DNA from: Rhinopithecus roxellana
Lineage: Eukaryota > Chordata > Mammalia > Primates > Cercopithecidae
DNA: 64,000 nt
Reading direction: 5' to 3'
Assembly (NCBI RefSeq): GCF_007565055.1
Contig: NC_044552.1
Coordinates: 39,030,069-39,094,068 of the forward strand
Part shown: in pieces, positions 44,380-57,552 of the stretch
Layout: each line of letters opens with the position of its first letter
How positions within the stretch are numbered: position 1 is the stretch's first letter
Made by a program: the position numbers and the translations under genes
The notes under the pieces: generated by a model
What the model was told of the DNA's origin: nothing
Databases searched by the model: none
What the model saw: only the letters and a program-made list of their open reading frames with translations

Positions 44380-45965
44380 AAAAAGCCATAGGCACAGAAA
44401 CACAATAAGTTACAACTACATACCTACCAGGATGTCTATTTAAACCAAAGGAAAATAACAAGTGTCAGCTTGCTGTGGAGGAACTTGAATCCTCTTACAT
44501 TGCTGGTGGAAATACAAAATGGTCCAGTCACTGTCAAAAACAGCTGGGTTGTTCCTCAAAAAGTTAAACATGCAATTACCATAAGATCCATCAATTCCAC
44601 TCCTAGTTATACATGCAAAGAACTGCAGACAGACTTACACAGGTATTTGTATATCAATGTTCATTGCAGTATTATTCACAATAAATAGCCAAAAGGTGGC
44701 AACAACCTAAATGTGAAAAGGTGAATGGATAAACAAAAGGTGGTATATGCATACAATATTATTCAGCCACAAAAAGAATGAAGTAGTGATAAATGCTACA
44801 ACATAAATGAACCTTGAAGGCATTGTACTAAGTAAAATAAGCCAGACACAAAAGGACAAATATTGTATGACTCCACTTATATAAAATGTCTAGAATGGGC
44901 AAATTGACAGAGACAAAGTAAGTTAGCGGTTATCAAAAGCTGGGGGGAGAGAGGAATGGAAAGTAACTGCGGAATGTATACAGAGTTTCTGTTAGCTATT
45001 GTGTTAGCCCGTCTTCACATTGCATAAGTAACATGCACAAGTAACTGAGACTAGATAATTTGTAATGAAAATACAAATTTCCTCATAGCAGAAGGTAAAG
45101 TGGGAGCAGGTGCATCACAAGAGAGGGAGCAAACGAGAGAAGAAAAAGGTCCCACAAGCTTTTAAACAACTAGATCTTGCGTGAACTCAGAGTAAGAACG
45201 CACTCATCACCAAGTGGATGGTACCAAGCTATTCATGAGAGATCCCATTCCATGATCAACAACTCCTGCTAGGCCCCGTTTCCAACACTGGAGATCACAT
45301 TTCAACAAGATTTGGAGAGGACACACATTCAAATCATACCAAGTATAATGAAAGTGCTTTGGAAAATATTTAGTAACAAAAAGCAATGAACTACTAAGCT
45401 GCAAAGACACAAAGGAACCTTAAATGTACGTTGCTAAGTCAAAGAGGCCAATCTGAAAAGGCTACCTACTGTAGGATTCTGATACAACATTCTGAAAAAA
45501 GCAAAACGATGGAGATGGTAAAAAGATCATTGGTTGTTAGGGGTTGGTGGGGGATGAGGAAGCGAAAGATGAAGGGATGAACAGGTAGACGCAAAGAATT
45601 TTTAGCACAGTGAAACTATTTTGTATGATACTGTATGATACTGTAATGGTGGATACATGTCATACATTTGTCAGAACATACAGGATGTATTTGGTTCATC
45701 AGTTTTAACAAATACATCACACTAATGCAAAACGTTAATAAGTGGGGGAAGGAGAGAGTACATGGAAACACTCTATACCTCCTTTACATTTTTCTGTAAA
45801 TTTAAAACTGCTTTTTAAAAAAGTCCATAAATTTTTTTAAGTTTTAGAAACAGTGTGATGATTGCACAACATCATGAATGTAATTAATGCCTCTAAATTG
45901 TATGCTTAAAAATGGCTAAATTATAAATTTTGTGTTATATATATTTTACCACATTAAAAGACAAA
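44380..45965 (+). repeat. Old L1M 3' end holding a nested MaLR LTR and a second L1M 3' end
   Basis: The outer L1 runs 44380-44999 ('cattgctggtggaaatacaa', 'ttcattgcagtattattcac', 'gtatgactccacttatataa') and ends at 45835-45965 ('gatgattgcacaacatcatg', 'aaattgtatgcttaaaaatg'). Between lie a MaLR LTR (45000-45341) and a different L1M 3' end (about 45370-45830, 'ctgaaaaaagcaaaacgatgg', same subfamily type as 52243-53275). Confidence 0.75.
45000..45341 (-). repeat. MaLR (MST/MLT1-like) LTR
   Basis: Minus-strand LTR from 'tgtgttagcccgtcttcaca' (its reversed 3' end) to 'aaatcatacca'. Diverged, solo. Confidence 0.75.
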
Positions 45966-47029
45966 GCACTCCCTTTTTTTATAGGAAAATAATCCTGTTA
46001 TTCTAACAGGGGAAATGGTAATAGTGAATCACAGCCCAATGTACAAATTGATGAAAATCTTCATGGAAAAATTTCTCACCAAATATTACTCCACTATAAT
46101 AATGAGATTTAATTTTATTTTTGAGTGTTCCTATGTGAACAAAAACAGTATTTTGAAGGATCTCTGGTTGCATCAACATGGAAAGCCCCAGAGCTCCCAG
46201 GTCGTTCCTCTTACTACTAAAAAACCCAAAACACAACACAAGAAAAACACAGGACATTGCTGAAAGGTAGGAAAAAAGAGGGCTGGCTGCCTAGGGAACT
46301 CACAATTTGATAAATAACCTGGCAATGAGTCCCCTGCGTCTCCTTATTGCCTCCCATATATCCCGAACAGGGTAATACAGAAGACTCCGATGAGGCAGCG
46401 GGAAAAAAAAACAAAAAGCTCCAAGAAAGCTTTTTTCTAACTAGCAAAGGAATGATCAGAAAAAGGGTGTGCAAACAACAAAAAAACATTTTTGGCAGCA
46501 TCTGCCTGACTTCGGCCAATCATCAATTGAAAAACAGCTTTACTACCCACTTTCAGCAGGCCAAATGGTACGTTAAAATTTCTACTCCAAAAACCTCTAA
46601 CCTATTCCATCCTTGCAGGCAGCCTAACTTACCCAACAGTAGTCAATGAGGAAGTTTGGCAGGCTAATTTTCCATCATCTACCAGATAGGCTGAGGGTAT
46701 TTTCACTGGGGCAGAAGCAGGAGGAACTGACTTTACATTCCCCTCTGTGGATTGCATTCCTCCAACTGGTTAGTGTCTACAGGGTGTAGCAGCAAGCTAG
46801 GCCTCCATCCTGACCCAGCAGCAAGGAGACTTTATTAAGAAGGAAATCCAAAGCACAGCTAATGGCCACTATGTCTGTTGTTAGTGGGACACAGGAAGGA
46901 GTTGAGCCTGAACTACCAGATAACAACAAGGAGACTGTACAAGTGGGGGCTAATTCGTATTCCACTTTCCTCCCACCCCTGGTGTCACTGATGCCCAATG
47001 GAAGCTGGGTCTCCATACCTACCCAGAAG
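45966..47029. other. Unrecognised, several chance-length frames
   Basis: Frames of 80-100 codons occur on both strands (46015-46263, 46217-46519, 46347-46649), overlapping each other, with no domain. The region may be internal sequence of the ERV whose LTR follows, but I cannot show that. Confidence 0.35.
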
Positions 47030-47440
47030 CAAAGAGACCTGTGAAAACTGATTATGCAAAGGAGATTTTTTTTCTCATACCCAACAAAAATAGAGTGGGA
47101 GGAGTCTTAGGGAAAAACATTTTAGCAACTATCTCACAAGCCCAATCCAAAATCGCAATAGCCTGCCATGACTTTAAGCTTACAAGTTTTACCTAGAAAC
47201 TGCCACTCACCAATCAGAATTCACCAGCCCCTGCAAGACACTGCCAACACCAATGAACTTGCAAAACAAATTACATAAGCTTCCTCTGTTACCCCAATAA
47301 AACCCCAGACTTTTCCTTTGTTCTTCAGACACACCTAGGGGCTACCCAAGTTTGTGTGTCCTGAACTGCAATTCTTCTATATTATTTCCAAATAAAATCT
47401 TTGCTTGGAGACTTGTCTCTATATATTTATTTCATGCTGA
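47030..47440 (+). repeat. ERV LTR-like sequence, family unsure
   Basis: LTR-like composition: 'caccaatcagaattcaccag', AATAAA at 47296-47301 followed by 'accccagacttttcc', a second AATAAA at 47391-47396, then 'cttgcttggagacttgtctc'. CAAT-rich U3 and paired poly-A signals resemble class I ERV LTRs. Confidence 0.5.
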
Positions 47441-47849
47441 TAGACTGAAGAGGCAGTGTCAAGCAGGGCTACTCAGCACTCCTATTCTCCACTCCACCCA
47501 TCAGGATCAACAGAGCCCAGAGGGAAGCAGAGTCCCAACCCACTCTGCACCAATGAAGCCAAAGAAGGTGAAGGAATGCAGAGCTGGTGGGCACTCCACT
47601 TCACCCTGCTACTCCTGGTAGCAGTGGGCTCAGCAGGGGACCGATCTTAAACTGAAACCAGAGGTAAACAGGAAGGGAGGTAGACCACTTTAGCAAGAAG
47701 GCGTCAGTGGGCTGAGGAGGTGAACATCCACATCCTATCTGCAAAAGCAATGTAAGTCAGTGTCCCATTTTGCTGTAGTGGTACTGGGGGAAAGGGCAGG
47801 CAGTGGGAAGGTGAGTATATACTCACCCAGCCCTCATGTTACACTTCAA
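47441..47849. other. No recognised feature
   Basis: Somewhat GC-richer than its surroundings; may be the 5' part of the L1M fossil that follows. Confidence 0.4.
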
Positions 47850-48597
47850 CAAAAAAAACACATCCAAAGCCTCATAATATCCAGAAATCAGTGTCATCCC
47901 AAGAACCAGGAAATCATAATATGAATGAGAAAAAACAACCAACAGATATCAATACTAAGATGAATCAAATGTTTAAATTATATGACAGGATTTTAAAGTA
48001 ACCATCAAAGACATGTTTCAAAAAACCTTCAAAATTATCTCAAAAAATGGAAAATCTCAGCAAAGAAACATGATTTAAAACATAACCAAATAGAAATTAT
48101 ACAACTGAAAAATATAATACCCCAAATGAATTCTCTGGATCAATGTTAGAGTGGAGATGACAGAGAAAATCTCCAGGCTCAGATGGTTTCACAGGAAAAT
48201 TCTACCACACTTCTACCAGATTTAAAGTAGAATTAACATCTAATAAGGTTCAGTACTTACTCCTCCAAAATATTTTAAGCTGGAAAAATTTGAGAAAATC
48301 TCAGAAGCAGGTAAATCACTCTTACCTTCCTCCAGCTCTTCTCCCCTGACCCAGGTCATAAAATCTAGAAAGGATTTTCTGACATTCCCCCGAAGCAAGC
48401 CATAAGATCCTCGTTTGCGAGGTGTCCTTCCCATCCTCAGGAAAGGAACATCCTGATCTCTGATGATTTAGGGTCACAGAGAATAACACCTTGCTATGTT
48501 CCCTCCAGTTTACTACCATTAGGTCGTACTTTTTAATCCAGTCATACACACACTATCCACTTCTTCATCAAACCTAGCACTTAAAGTACACAGGTTT

Positions 48598-48730
48598 AGG
48601 CCAGGTGCAGAGTGTGCACCCCTGTAGCTCCAACTACTTGGAAGGCTGTGGCCAGTAGATACCTTGAGCCCAGGAGTCCAGCCTGGGCAACATGGTGATA
48701 CTTTTTCTCAAAAAAAAAAAAAAAAAAAAA
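48598..48730 (+). mobile_element. Alu fragment (FLAM-like)
   Basis: 'ggccaggtgcagagtgtgca' joined to the 'cttgagcccaggagtccagc' part with a 21-base A run, no right arm. Confidence 0.75.
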
Positions 48731-49040
48731 GCCAGATGCAGTGGCTCATGTCTATAATCCCAACACTTTGGGAGGCGGAGGCAGGTGGATTACCTGAGGT
48801 CAGGAGTTCGGGACCAGCCTGGCCAACATGGCGAAACCCCGTCTCTACTGAAAATACAAAAATTAGCTGGGCCGGGTGGCGGGTGCTTGTAATCTCAGCT
48901 ACTTGGGAGGCTAAGGCAGGAATCTGAATCGCTTGAACCCAGGAGGTAGAGGTTGCATTGAGCCGAGATTGTGCCATTGCACTCCAGCCTGGGTGACAAG
49001 GGCAAAACTCTGTCTCAAAAAAAAAGAAAAAAAAAAAAGA
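48731..49040 (+). mobile_element. Alu (AluS-like) inserted in the A tail of the previous Alu
   Basis: Full Alu from 'gccagatgcagtggctcatg' to an A-rich tail. Confidence 0.92.
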
Positions 49041-49429
49041 CAACCTACACAGGTTCCTTTCCCTTATGAGGGCTGTGTGCCATGTAAAACTTCTATTACA
49101 TAAATGTATCTTTTCTCTTGTCAATCTCTTTTTTTATACCAGCCTCAGCCATGAACCTAAGATGAGTGAGGAAAAGACAATTTTCCTCCCAAACACACCA
49201 ATTTTACAAAATCTGTTCCAGAGAATAAAGGATGAGGGGAAACACCTGATTTTACGACTATTATTACTCTTATACTAAAATAATACAGTACAAAAAGACC
49301 AAGGCACAACAAAACCAAAGGAAAGTACAAAACGGAAAATGACAGACCAATATTTCTCATGAACTTAGATGCAAAATCATCAACAAAATATTAGCGAATC
49401 CAGTCCAGAAATATAGAAAAATAATTATA

Positions 49430-50144
49430 GCAGATCCCCCTTACCATGGTTTCACTTTCTGAGGTTTCAGTTATCTACTGTCAACTGTGGTCAGAAAATA
49501 TTACATGGAAAATTCAAGAAATAAGCAATTCATAAGTTTTAAATTGCACACCATTCTGGGTACCATGATGAAATCTCACTCTGGCCCACCCAGGACATGA
49601 ATCACCCCTTTTTTAAGCATGTACACACTTCCATAGGCTACCTGCCCATTAGTCACTTTGCTGCCTTCTAAGTTCTATCAGCTCAACTGTGACAGCATCA
49701 CAGTGGTTGTGTTCAAGTCATCCTTATTTTATTTAATAATGACCCCAAAGGGCAAGAGCAGTGATGCAGGCAATTCCAACTTGCCAAAGAGAAGCCATAA
49801 AGTGGTTGCTTAAATTGGAAAGGTAAAACTTTTTGATTTAACAAGGAAAGAAATCTTATGCTGAGATTGCTAAGACCTATGGTAAGAACGAATCTTCGAT
49901 TCATGAAATTGGGAAAAAGGAAAAAGATTTTCTTGCTAGTTTTGCTGTTCCGCCTCAAACTGCAAAAGTTACGGCCACAATGCATGATAAGTGCTTAGTG
50001 AAGGTGGAAAAGGCATTAAATTTGTGGAAGACATGAACAGAAATGTGTTCTAATTTATAGCAATCAGGTTTGGTACTATTTGCAGTTTAATGCATCCACT
50101 GGGGGTCTTGGAATGTATCCCGCACAGATAAGGAGAGACCACTG
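49430..50144 (+). repeat. Tigger1 (pogo/Tc1-mariner) DNA transposon fossil
   Basis: Starts 'cagatccccc' after TA and ends 'gaccactg' before TA, the Tigger target. The left half matches Tigger1 ('ttcataagttttaaattgca', 'ggacatgaatcacccc'). From ATG 49740 a broken frame shows pieces of the CENP-B-like DNA-binding domain of the transposase ('aagaaatcttatgctgagat', 'aatcttcgattcatgaaatt'). About 715 bp against roughly 2.4 kb for a complete element, so most of the catalytic domain is gone. Confidence 0.8.
49740..50035 (+). pseudogene. Tigger1 transposase N-terminal remnant
   Basis: Encodes traces of the helix-turn-helix DNA-binding half only, with an early deletion and stops. The DDE catalytic half is missing. 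Confidence 0.6.
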
Positions 50145-50519
50145 TATATACAATAACCAGTGGAATTTATTCCAGGCATGCAAGCCTGCTACAACACTTG
50201 TAAATCAATCAATGTAATCCACCATGTCTACAGACTAAAGATACTTATATGATCATATAAATTGATGCTGAAAAATCATTCAACATAATTCAACATCATT
50301 TCATGATTAAAAAAAAAACTCTCAGCAAATGCTGGTTCTTATCTCTACTGTACTCATTGTGTACCTCAGCACTTACCACCCTTAAATGATGGTATTCATG
50401 TTTATAGGTAATTTGAGTTCACATTATTGCAGACTTTTTGTTCTTTAAAATAGGTACAAAAAGTATTGATTGTATAATAAACCTTTAAGGTGGCAATATC
50501 ACTGGCACTTTTCTTTCTG

Positions 50520-50664
50520 GATTTTTGTTGGTTTTGTTTTGTTTTGTTTGCTAGAGATGAGGTCTATGTTGCCCAGGGTGGTCCTGAACTCATGGGCTCA
50601 AGTGAACCTCCTGCAATGGCCTCTCAAAGTGCTGAGATTACAGGCATGAGCCACCAGATCTGGC
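50520..50664 (-). mobile_element. Alu monomer (FLAM/AluJ-like)
   Basis: 'gagatgaggtctatgttgcc' to 'catgagccaccagatctggcc', one arm only. Confidence 0.75.
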
Positions 50665-52242
50665 CCATTGGCCTTTTCTTAGAAAGAACTTAAAAAAAAT
50701 GAAATAAAATGTGAGAGATCATTTGTCTTATTTACCAAACAAATAAAATTATATCGGGCAAAAGCAACTTTTATGAGTGAGAAACCCTAGTAAGTAAAAT
50801 AAAATGTTTCAGATAATTAATGTATCACTTACTGTTATTTTTCTCCCCACCATGTTCATAAATCACAAAGTTCAAAGTTTTAAATATAAAACAAAACCTT
50901 TAAGATAGTCTCTAAAATGAAAAATATAATTTTTGATGTGAATATATTTCAGGTTCATTTCAGTTCAACTAATAAAAAATGTTAACGTTCTCATCAATGC
51001 AAGATTTCAGAGAAACATGGTTCCCTTATTAAAACACCAACCCTCAAGGAAGTTCATGAGCCAATCCTATTCATTTGACCAAATCTATAGAGAAAACCAT
51101 AAGATGGGGTCTGAATAAGGAGAACTGTAGTCGTTATTTATTTGAAAAGGTAAAGTAGGATTTCTGTATCAATCCCCAAGGCCAAAAGACCACCCAAAGA
51201 CATTTTCACTGGTCAAAGCTTAGAAAAATCAAAGAGGAAGTCCTCACCACCAAAGAAAACAACACTCTTTCCAGTAAAATTTATTTGTGAAACAAACCAA
51301 GAGCCTTACCTTTGAGACCCCTTTTTTAACAGAGGAATAGCACAATTGATTTTATTTTTATTGGAAAGTCATTAATAACTCCACGTTCCTTGATGTCCCA
51401 AGTTATATGTAACACAGTTGGCCACTTTTAATAAGCATAGGATTGGAAACAGTTTCTGAAAATTTACCACATAAAAATCCCTTTAAAAGCACAGCAAAAT
51501 CTAAACTTTTTAACTTATCTTCCCTTTGGAACTAGGCCAAGGGAATGTCCCACTGCATGCAGATCTAGGGCATCATTTATTTCATGAATATTCTGCACAA
51601 CAATATTCTGAACGCTTTAATATATGTTCCAAAGGAATAGATTCCACTGTCAAAACTTCAACTCTTGCATTAAACTAACGAATTAGGTTTCTCTACTATA
51701 AAACCTGTTAAAGCTTTAATATGCATTGTAACTCTCCAAGTGATAATAAATAGCATGAAACATTTCCCAAAAAAATGTGACTAAGAAATAATAATTTTAT
51801 GGTTAAAAAAAATCTATACATAGCTTGAAAAAGATTCAAATTCCATGAAACACAGTTTGAGAAATAGTATTTTAACTGCAAACTAAAATGGATGAGGAGT
51901 TCTCATTGTCCCAAAGAAATCAGTGGTTTCAATGCAAAGCTTCCCAAAGCAACGCACACCAAGAATAAGATAAACGAAAAACCTAACATTTAATTTTTAC
52001 AAATGTTTTTACATAAGTAAACTCTGTATACAGGCCAATTCTTTGTGCTGAAACTTATGGTGAAAAAAAATGATAGAAGACTTTGTTGGGTTATTCCCAT
52101 TTAAACCATTAAATTGAGGTGAGAAGAGACCCCCAGGTAGAATGAAAATAGATTTTGAAAATGTAGATAACTTATGAGGGAAGATTTTAAAAATAAATGT
52201 TTTAAGAGAATAAAAAGACAAGCCATAGACTACCTTTTAAAA
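50665..52242. other. No recognised feature, 1.6 kb
   Basis: AT-rich unique-looking DNA. Confidence 0.5.
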
Positions 52243-53275
52243 ACACTTATCTGATCAAGGACTGGTATCCAAAATATACAAAGAACTCTTAAAATTCAAA
52301 AGTAAGAAAATAAGAATCTCAAACCTGGGCCCAAAGATCTGAACAGACAGCTCACCCAAGAAAGAACACATGCACATGGCAAATAAGCACATGAAAAGAT
52401 GCTCAACATAAGTCATTATGTTGCAAATAAGACAACAATGAGCTAATGTACCTTTTAGAATGGCTAAAACCCTAAACACTCACAATACCATATGCTGACA
52501 AAAGTGTGGAACAACAGGAACTCTCATACACTGCTGGTGGGAATGTAAAATGATTTGCCACTTGGGAAGATAATTTGACAGTCTTTTATAAAACTAAACA
52601 TATTCTTACTACATGATCCAGCAATCAAATTCCTTGTTATTTACTCAAAGATTTGAGTAAAAAATTTATGTTCACATATAAACCTATACACCAATGTTTA
52701 TAGTGGCTTTATTTATAATTGCCAAAACTTATAAGCAACCAAGACGTCCTTCAATAGGCAAATGGATAAACTGTGGTATATCCATATAACGAAAAATTAT
52801 TCAGCAATAAAAAGATATAAGCTACCAAGCCATGAAAAGACATGGAAGAACCTCAAATGTGTATTGCCAAGTAACAGAAGTCAATCTGAAAAGGCTACAT
52901 ACTATATGATTCCAACTATATGACATTCTGAAAAAGGCAAAACTATGGAGACAATAAAAAGATCAGTGTTTGCCAGAAATTCAGAGGATGGGAAGGAGGA
53001 ATAGGTGGAGCACAGGGGATTTTTAAGGCAATGGAACTATTCTGTATAATAATATAATGGTGGATAAATGTCATTATACATCTGTCCAAATCCACAGAAC
53101 GTGAAACATCGAGTGAATCCTAAACTATGAACTTTAGTTAATAATAATGTATCAGTATTGGCTCAACAAATATAATTGAAACTGTAGGGAGGGTGGCAGG
53201 TAGGAACTCTGTACTTTCAGCTCAATTCTTCTGTAAATATTAACTGCTCTAAAAAATACCGTCTATAAAAATAAG
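52243..53275 (+). repeat. Old L1M (L1MB/L1MC-like) 3' end
   Basis: Last part of ORF2 and 3' UTR: 'atggcaaataagcacatgaa', 'ctcatacactgctggtggga', 'tatgattccaactatatgac', 'tggtggataaatgtcattat', ending 'taactgctctaaaaaatacc'. About 1 kb, 5'-truncated. Confidence 0.85.
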
Positions 53276-55137
53276 ATAAATGTGGGCACGTTTAGAGAGA
53301 AAATGTTAGCTACATTCAAATTTTACAAAAATACATTTATCAAATCACCAATTCCACATTAAGATCAACAACGAAGTATTTATGTCATCTCCCCTCGCAA
53401 AAGCAGAGAAGATATTATTTATTATCCCAGCACTTCCAGTGTCTGTGGCTTAAATAATTCAGGTCATGAGACTAAAAAATATTAATATACCCCATTTCTT
53501 AAATGTATATAATCAAATTTTATACCCAATACAAGTCTTTAACATTTTACTTCAGTCTCCTCATATTCACTTACTTTACTGAGTAAACTGATGTCAGAGA
53601 AACTGCTATGTCGAAAAGGGCAACATTAGTTCACTGAAAGCTCTGCCACAGAAATAAGTTTTCCTATCTGTTAGTCCACTGCTTCCATTCTCTAAATCCC
53701 TTCAATTTAGATGTGTAGGAATTGGTATTTCCAGTATACTTCTAATATCTTTCGCAGCCAGTTATCTGTATTCTCTTAGCCATCCGATCAAAGAAGTCAA
53801 GGTTCCCATGCTGGCATTATGGAACTGGTTGTTGTAATACAGATTTTGCAAGGGGAAAATAATCAGAGTTTATAGGAAAACACAATGCCTTCTGTTTATA
53901 TAACATTTTGATTTATTAAAACTGTTTGAAAAAGCAAAAATCTGATTAAGCATAAGAATTATATTCTTTGAAATGAGAATGGTTAACTTGGGTTCAGATG
54001 AAACTTGATTACTTCAAAAAATACATTTAAATTTATTTCAGCTTTAATTTTATGTTTTTAAAGTGTATGTTTATAACCCAAATAAGTCGGCCTAACAAGG
54101 ATGAATAATTAGGTAATTTTTGGTGTTTCTCTTTAAATTGTATTAATAAACTATTAAAATAAAGTGTTCTTAATCTTAGATCTAACGAAAGAAAAACTTT
54201 GTACACTTTACAAGCCTTTATCATATAACAAAGCACAGATTCCTGACTTAATATTTCAATTCAAAGCAAAATGGTTAACTCTGAGAATAAAAGGCACAGA
54301 GAACTTAATAACTCGCTGATTATGACTCATCACACCACACTAAAGCAGATCCCCACCCCAAAGCTGTTTATAGCTACAACATATAAAGAAAATCGGAAAT
54401 ATAAAATTCCATAAGGTTTAAGACACAAAAATAATAACTCTGACTTCTAGTATTATAGATGTGAGAAATGCAACCTTTTAAGAAAATGTATCCAACTCTT
54501 TTGCTCTTTGAACCATTTTATAAAAAGGTTTAATGACCAGCCCGCCCAAATTTTCTACATTTGATGAGGGTACTTACTGTAGAAACCAGGACAAAAACAG
54601 AAACAGCACCCATAGAGTTCCAAAGAATTCTCTTTGACAATGTTTTTCAAACTCAGTAAGATTCGTTAAGGGACCATGACCACCACGTTTTAAGAAATAA
54701 AATATTAGAGTGTATGCATGTAAAGTAGGAATAAATGTTCCTTGAAACTCTCGATTCAGAATAACATATATATGCAAAAAAAAACCCCACTTATATTCAT
54801 TTATATATATAAGTTGGTGTACATTGGTCTCTAATGTAAAATCTATGATTTATAAACAGGCCATAATCAGAAAAGTTTAATGTCCTAAATAAGCTTTAAA
54901 ATTTAGTTCCAAATTTTAAAAGGGATTGTTTTTCATTAAGAATCTTCGACTTTTTAAAATGAAAGATATTTTAATATTTCAAGATTATGTCAAGAAAAAG
55001 CTTCTGTAATGTCAAATTAAATGTTAAGATGCTGTATCAAATTCACTTTTAAATCTCCATGGCCAAGCAGAGTCAGTGTTCAATAAATACTCCTTCATTG
55101 AACAAAGTTGAGTAAAATAATGTATTCCTCAAAAACT
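53276..55137. other. No recognised feature, 1.9 kb
   Basis: AT-rich. I found no exon with a convincing frame and splice sites on either strand. Confidence 0.5.
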
Positions 55138-55310
55138 TAGCTGGGCATGGTGACGGGTGCCTGCAATCCCAGCTACTTGGGAGGCTGAGGCAGGAGAACC
55201 GCTTGAACCCGGAAGGCAGGGGCTGCAGTGAGCTGAGATCGTGTCATTGCCCTCTGGCCTGAGCAACAAGAGCAAAACTCCATCTCAAATAATAAAAATA
55301 AAAATAAAAA
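55138..55310 (+). mobile_element. 5'-truncated Alu (right arm) with (AAAAT)n tail
   Basis: Starts inside the linker ('cttagctgggcatggtgacg'). Target duplication around 'aataatgtattc' at 55117-55128 and about 55308-55319. Confidence 0.88.
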
Positions 55311-57364
55311 TAATGTATTCTTGTTAGCTTCCTTAGAAAAGTTCAATCAGTAGTGTCACACCAGGTTGTACCTTATATTAGGGATTAAATCCCAAAGACT
55401 ACAATACAGAATTCTTACAGTGAGCCCTCATACAGATAACTGACAATTAGTTCTGCAAACTAACATACAGCTTTTGAAATTTTAACTATTTTATCTATTA
55501 ATACAGAATGTGTCTTAAACACACACTGAACAGAGTATATATCTGTTCCATATTAGAAATTTAAAATATCCAATTATACACCTGTGTCTTCAGCTTCCTT
55601 TTCCAGTGGGTTCATTCATTAGAAATTAAAGACAACTTTTTGTTGATCATTAGCAGGTCTTTACATGGTCTATGTGGTTATTTCACAACTGACATACTTT
55701 TACAACCAACAGGATTCTGTCAAACTTTACATTTTATGGTATGCATTTAAAAAATACACTTTACATGTTTCCATCATCCAAATAAGAAAATCATCTTATC
55801 TTTATTAACTATATTTCAAACACAACACACATATCCCTGGTTTCACAAGAAACATGCTATACAGAATCTGGTTGAGAATAAAAAAATTAACTCAGAATGA
55901 TACTTAAAAGTGTTGTTTGTGGTGTGGAGGAAGAAGAAAAAACACCTCTATTATACATCTACAAATATAAATTTTGTTTTACTAAACCTATTGTTTTACA
56001 ACAAAATAGAGAATACTATTCAAGTGCTTGTTGTATTGGTGATAACTGTTTTCTACCAAAAAAGAGCAGAGTAAAATTATCATTCAAACTTCTATGACTA
56101 GATTGGTTGAAGTAAAAACAATTTATTTTCTAATGCCTTCATAAGCACATGCTGCAAAACATTTTAGTGAAATACACACACATATGTATACAATCAAAAA
56201 AACTTCTCTAAGGTGGCATCAAGGTTAATAAAAATACATTAATTCGAATAAAAATACACTATGGTTATATGCAACAAAAAGAATGTCATTGCAATAGAAA
56301 GAAAATTAAACTGAACCTGCTGTGATTTTTTATTACAGTCATTTAAATCAATACAATTTAAACCCAATCTCATCCTAAGTAGTATTCATCTAATCTCAGA
56401 ATGCTTAGCAATTTTATTCCAAAAGAAGTTGACTACTATAGGCAAATTTATCTGTTTCTAGGACACCAAATCATAAAAGGCAAAACTAAAGTACTTTAAC
56501 TACTGTGAAAAGACCTACAAATTGCAGTGTAATGTTTTTCAATTGAAATCTGTGAATCTAATTCTTGAAAGTTTGCAAATTTTCTGTAATATTTCTGGTA
56601 TAATTAAATTTTTATGTCAATAAAAAACAATGAACTGGCAGCCAAAGGCTTCTTGTGGCAGAATAATGGAAAAGAGAGAAGGGACATGAAATGAGGCTAG
56701 CTTAACATAAAATAATGGCCAAGTGATGCTACAATACATTATACAATGGTTACATAATAACTGGAACAGAGAAAGGTCATAGGAAATTGTGTTATCTTAC
56801 AGAAAAAGAAAGTAATGATCAGAGCTTTCCAACTCATGCCCTTAGGAACAAAAGCCACCAACTGGGTACAGGTGTGTAGGTTTTAAACCTCTCAGCCTAT
56901 GGAATGCCTGGCTGGTGGGGCCAGAGACATTCAGGAACCCCTAAATTGTCTGCTGTCAGGAGCAACCTTGTGCTTCCATATCCAGTGGCCCTATGAATAT
57001 TATCATTTTTCACTTGTGCCATAATGTCAAAAGAATTGCAAAGCACTGGGAAGATGTAACAAACTCTTAGACCGCAGTAGTCACATTAAGAAAGGGAATT
57101 TATTTTCAGGAGTTAAAAGTCTGTCACATCAAACTAAGGTTATTATTTTGATTGTGATATGATCGATTTTTCATTTCTGATTTTTTTTGACTCAGTTTCA
57201 ATAGACTTAAATGCAATGTGGAATTGCTATCTAGATTTTTACATATTTCAGCAACATCAGCAGAAAAATGCTTGAAGTTAAAACTAGGGTACATATTATT
57301 TCTTTTCTTCTTTTAATAGTATCTGCCCAAAATACAAGGTGAAAAACAACTGGATTCATGAGTC
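55311..57364. other. No recognised feature, 2 kb
   Basis: AT-rich. A GC-richer patch at 56820-57000 ('ggaatgcctggctggtgggg') may be an old repeat I do not recognise. Confidence 0.45.
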
Positions 57365-57552
57365 TTAGAGAAAACAAGTTTGAATCTCACTGAGGTATGT
57401 AGTTACAAACTTTGTGATCCTGGGCAAGTTACTTACATCAGTTTTCTTATTTGTAAGACGGGAATAATGATGGTTCTTATACAAGGAAGGGGAAGATTCA
57501 ATGCCTATAAAGTGTATATGCCAATAGTTGGCATATAGTAACAAATATTCAC
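57365..57552 (+). repeat. MIR element
   Basis: 'gtttgaatctcactgaggta', 'gtgatcctgggcaagttact', 'agttttcttatttgtaagac' and 'cggcat'-like 3' end 'ttggcatatagtaacaaata' match MIR. Confidence 0.82.

Larger units (their letters stand above)
48238..49192 (+). repeat. LTR-like insertion in L1M, family unsure
   Basis: The left part 48238-48597 and right part 49042-49192 ('gtgccatgtaaaacttctat', 'tttctcttgtcaatctcttt', 'agccatgaacctaagatgag') have the layout of an ERV LTR whose U5 end is on the right. The two Alus lie inside. Family not recalled with certainty. Confidence 0.5.
47850..50335 (+). repeat. Old L1M fossil split by an LTR, Alus and a Tigger1
   Basis: L1 pieces at 47850-48237, 49195-49429 and 50148-50335 are consecutive parts of ORF2: '(c)aggctcagatggtttcacag', then 'aacacaccaattttacaaaa' and 'gcaaaatcatcaacaaaata', then 'gtggaatttattccaggcat' and 'aatcaatcaatgtaatccac'. 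The breaks are filled by later insertions. Confidence 0.7.

Noticed and set aside
46003..46649. Overlapping 80-100-codon frames on both strands
   Set aside because: They overlap each other on opposite strands, have no domain, and lie next to an ERV-like LTR.
53580..53840. Possible minus-strand coding exon
   Set aside because: Frames are short, stop codons are frequent, and no paired splice sites fit.
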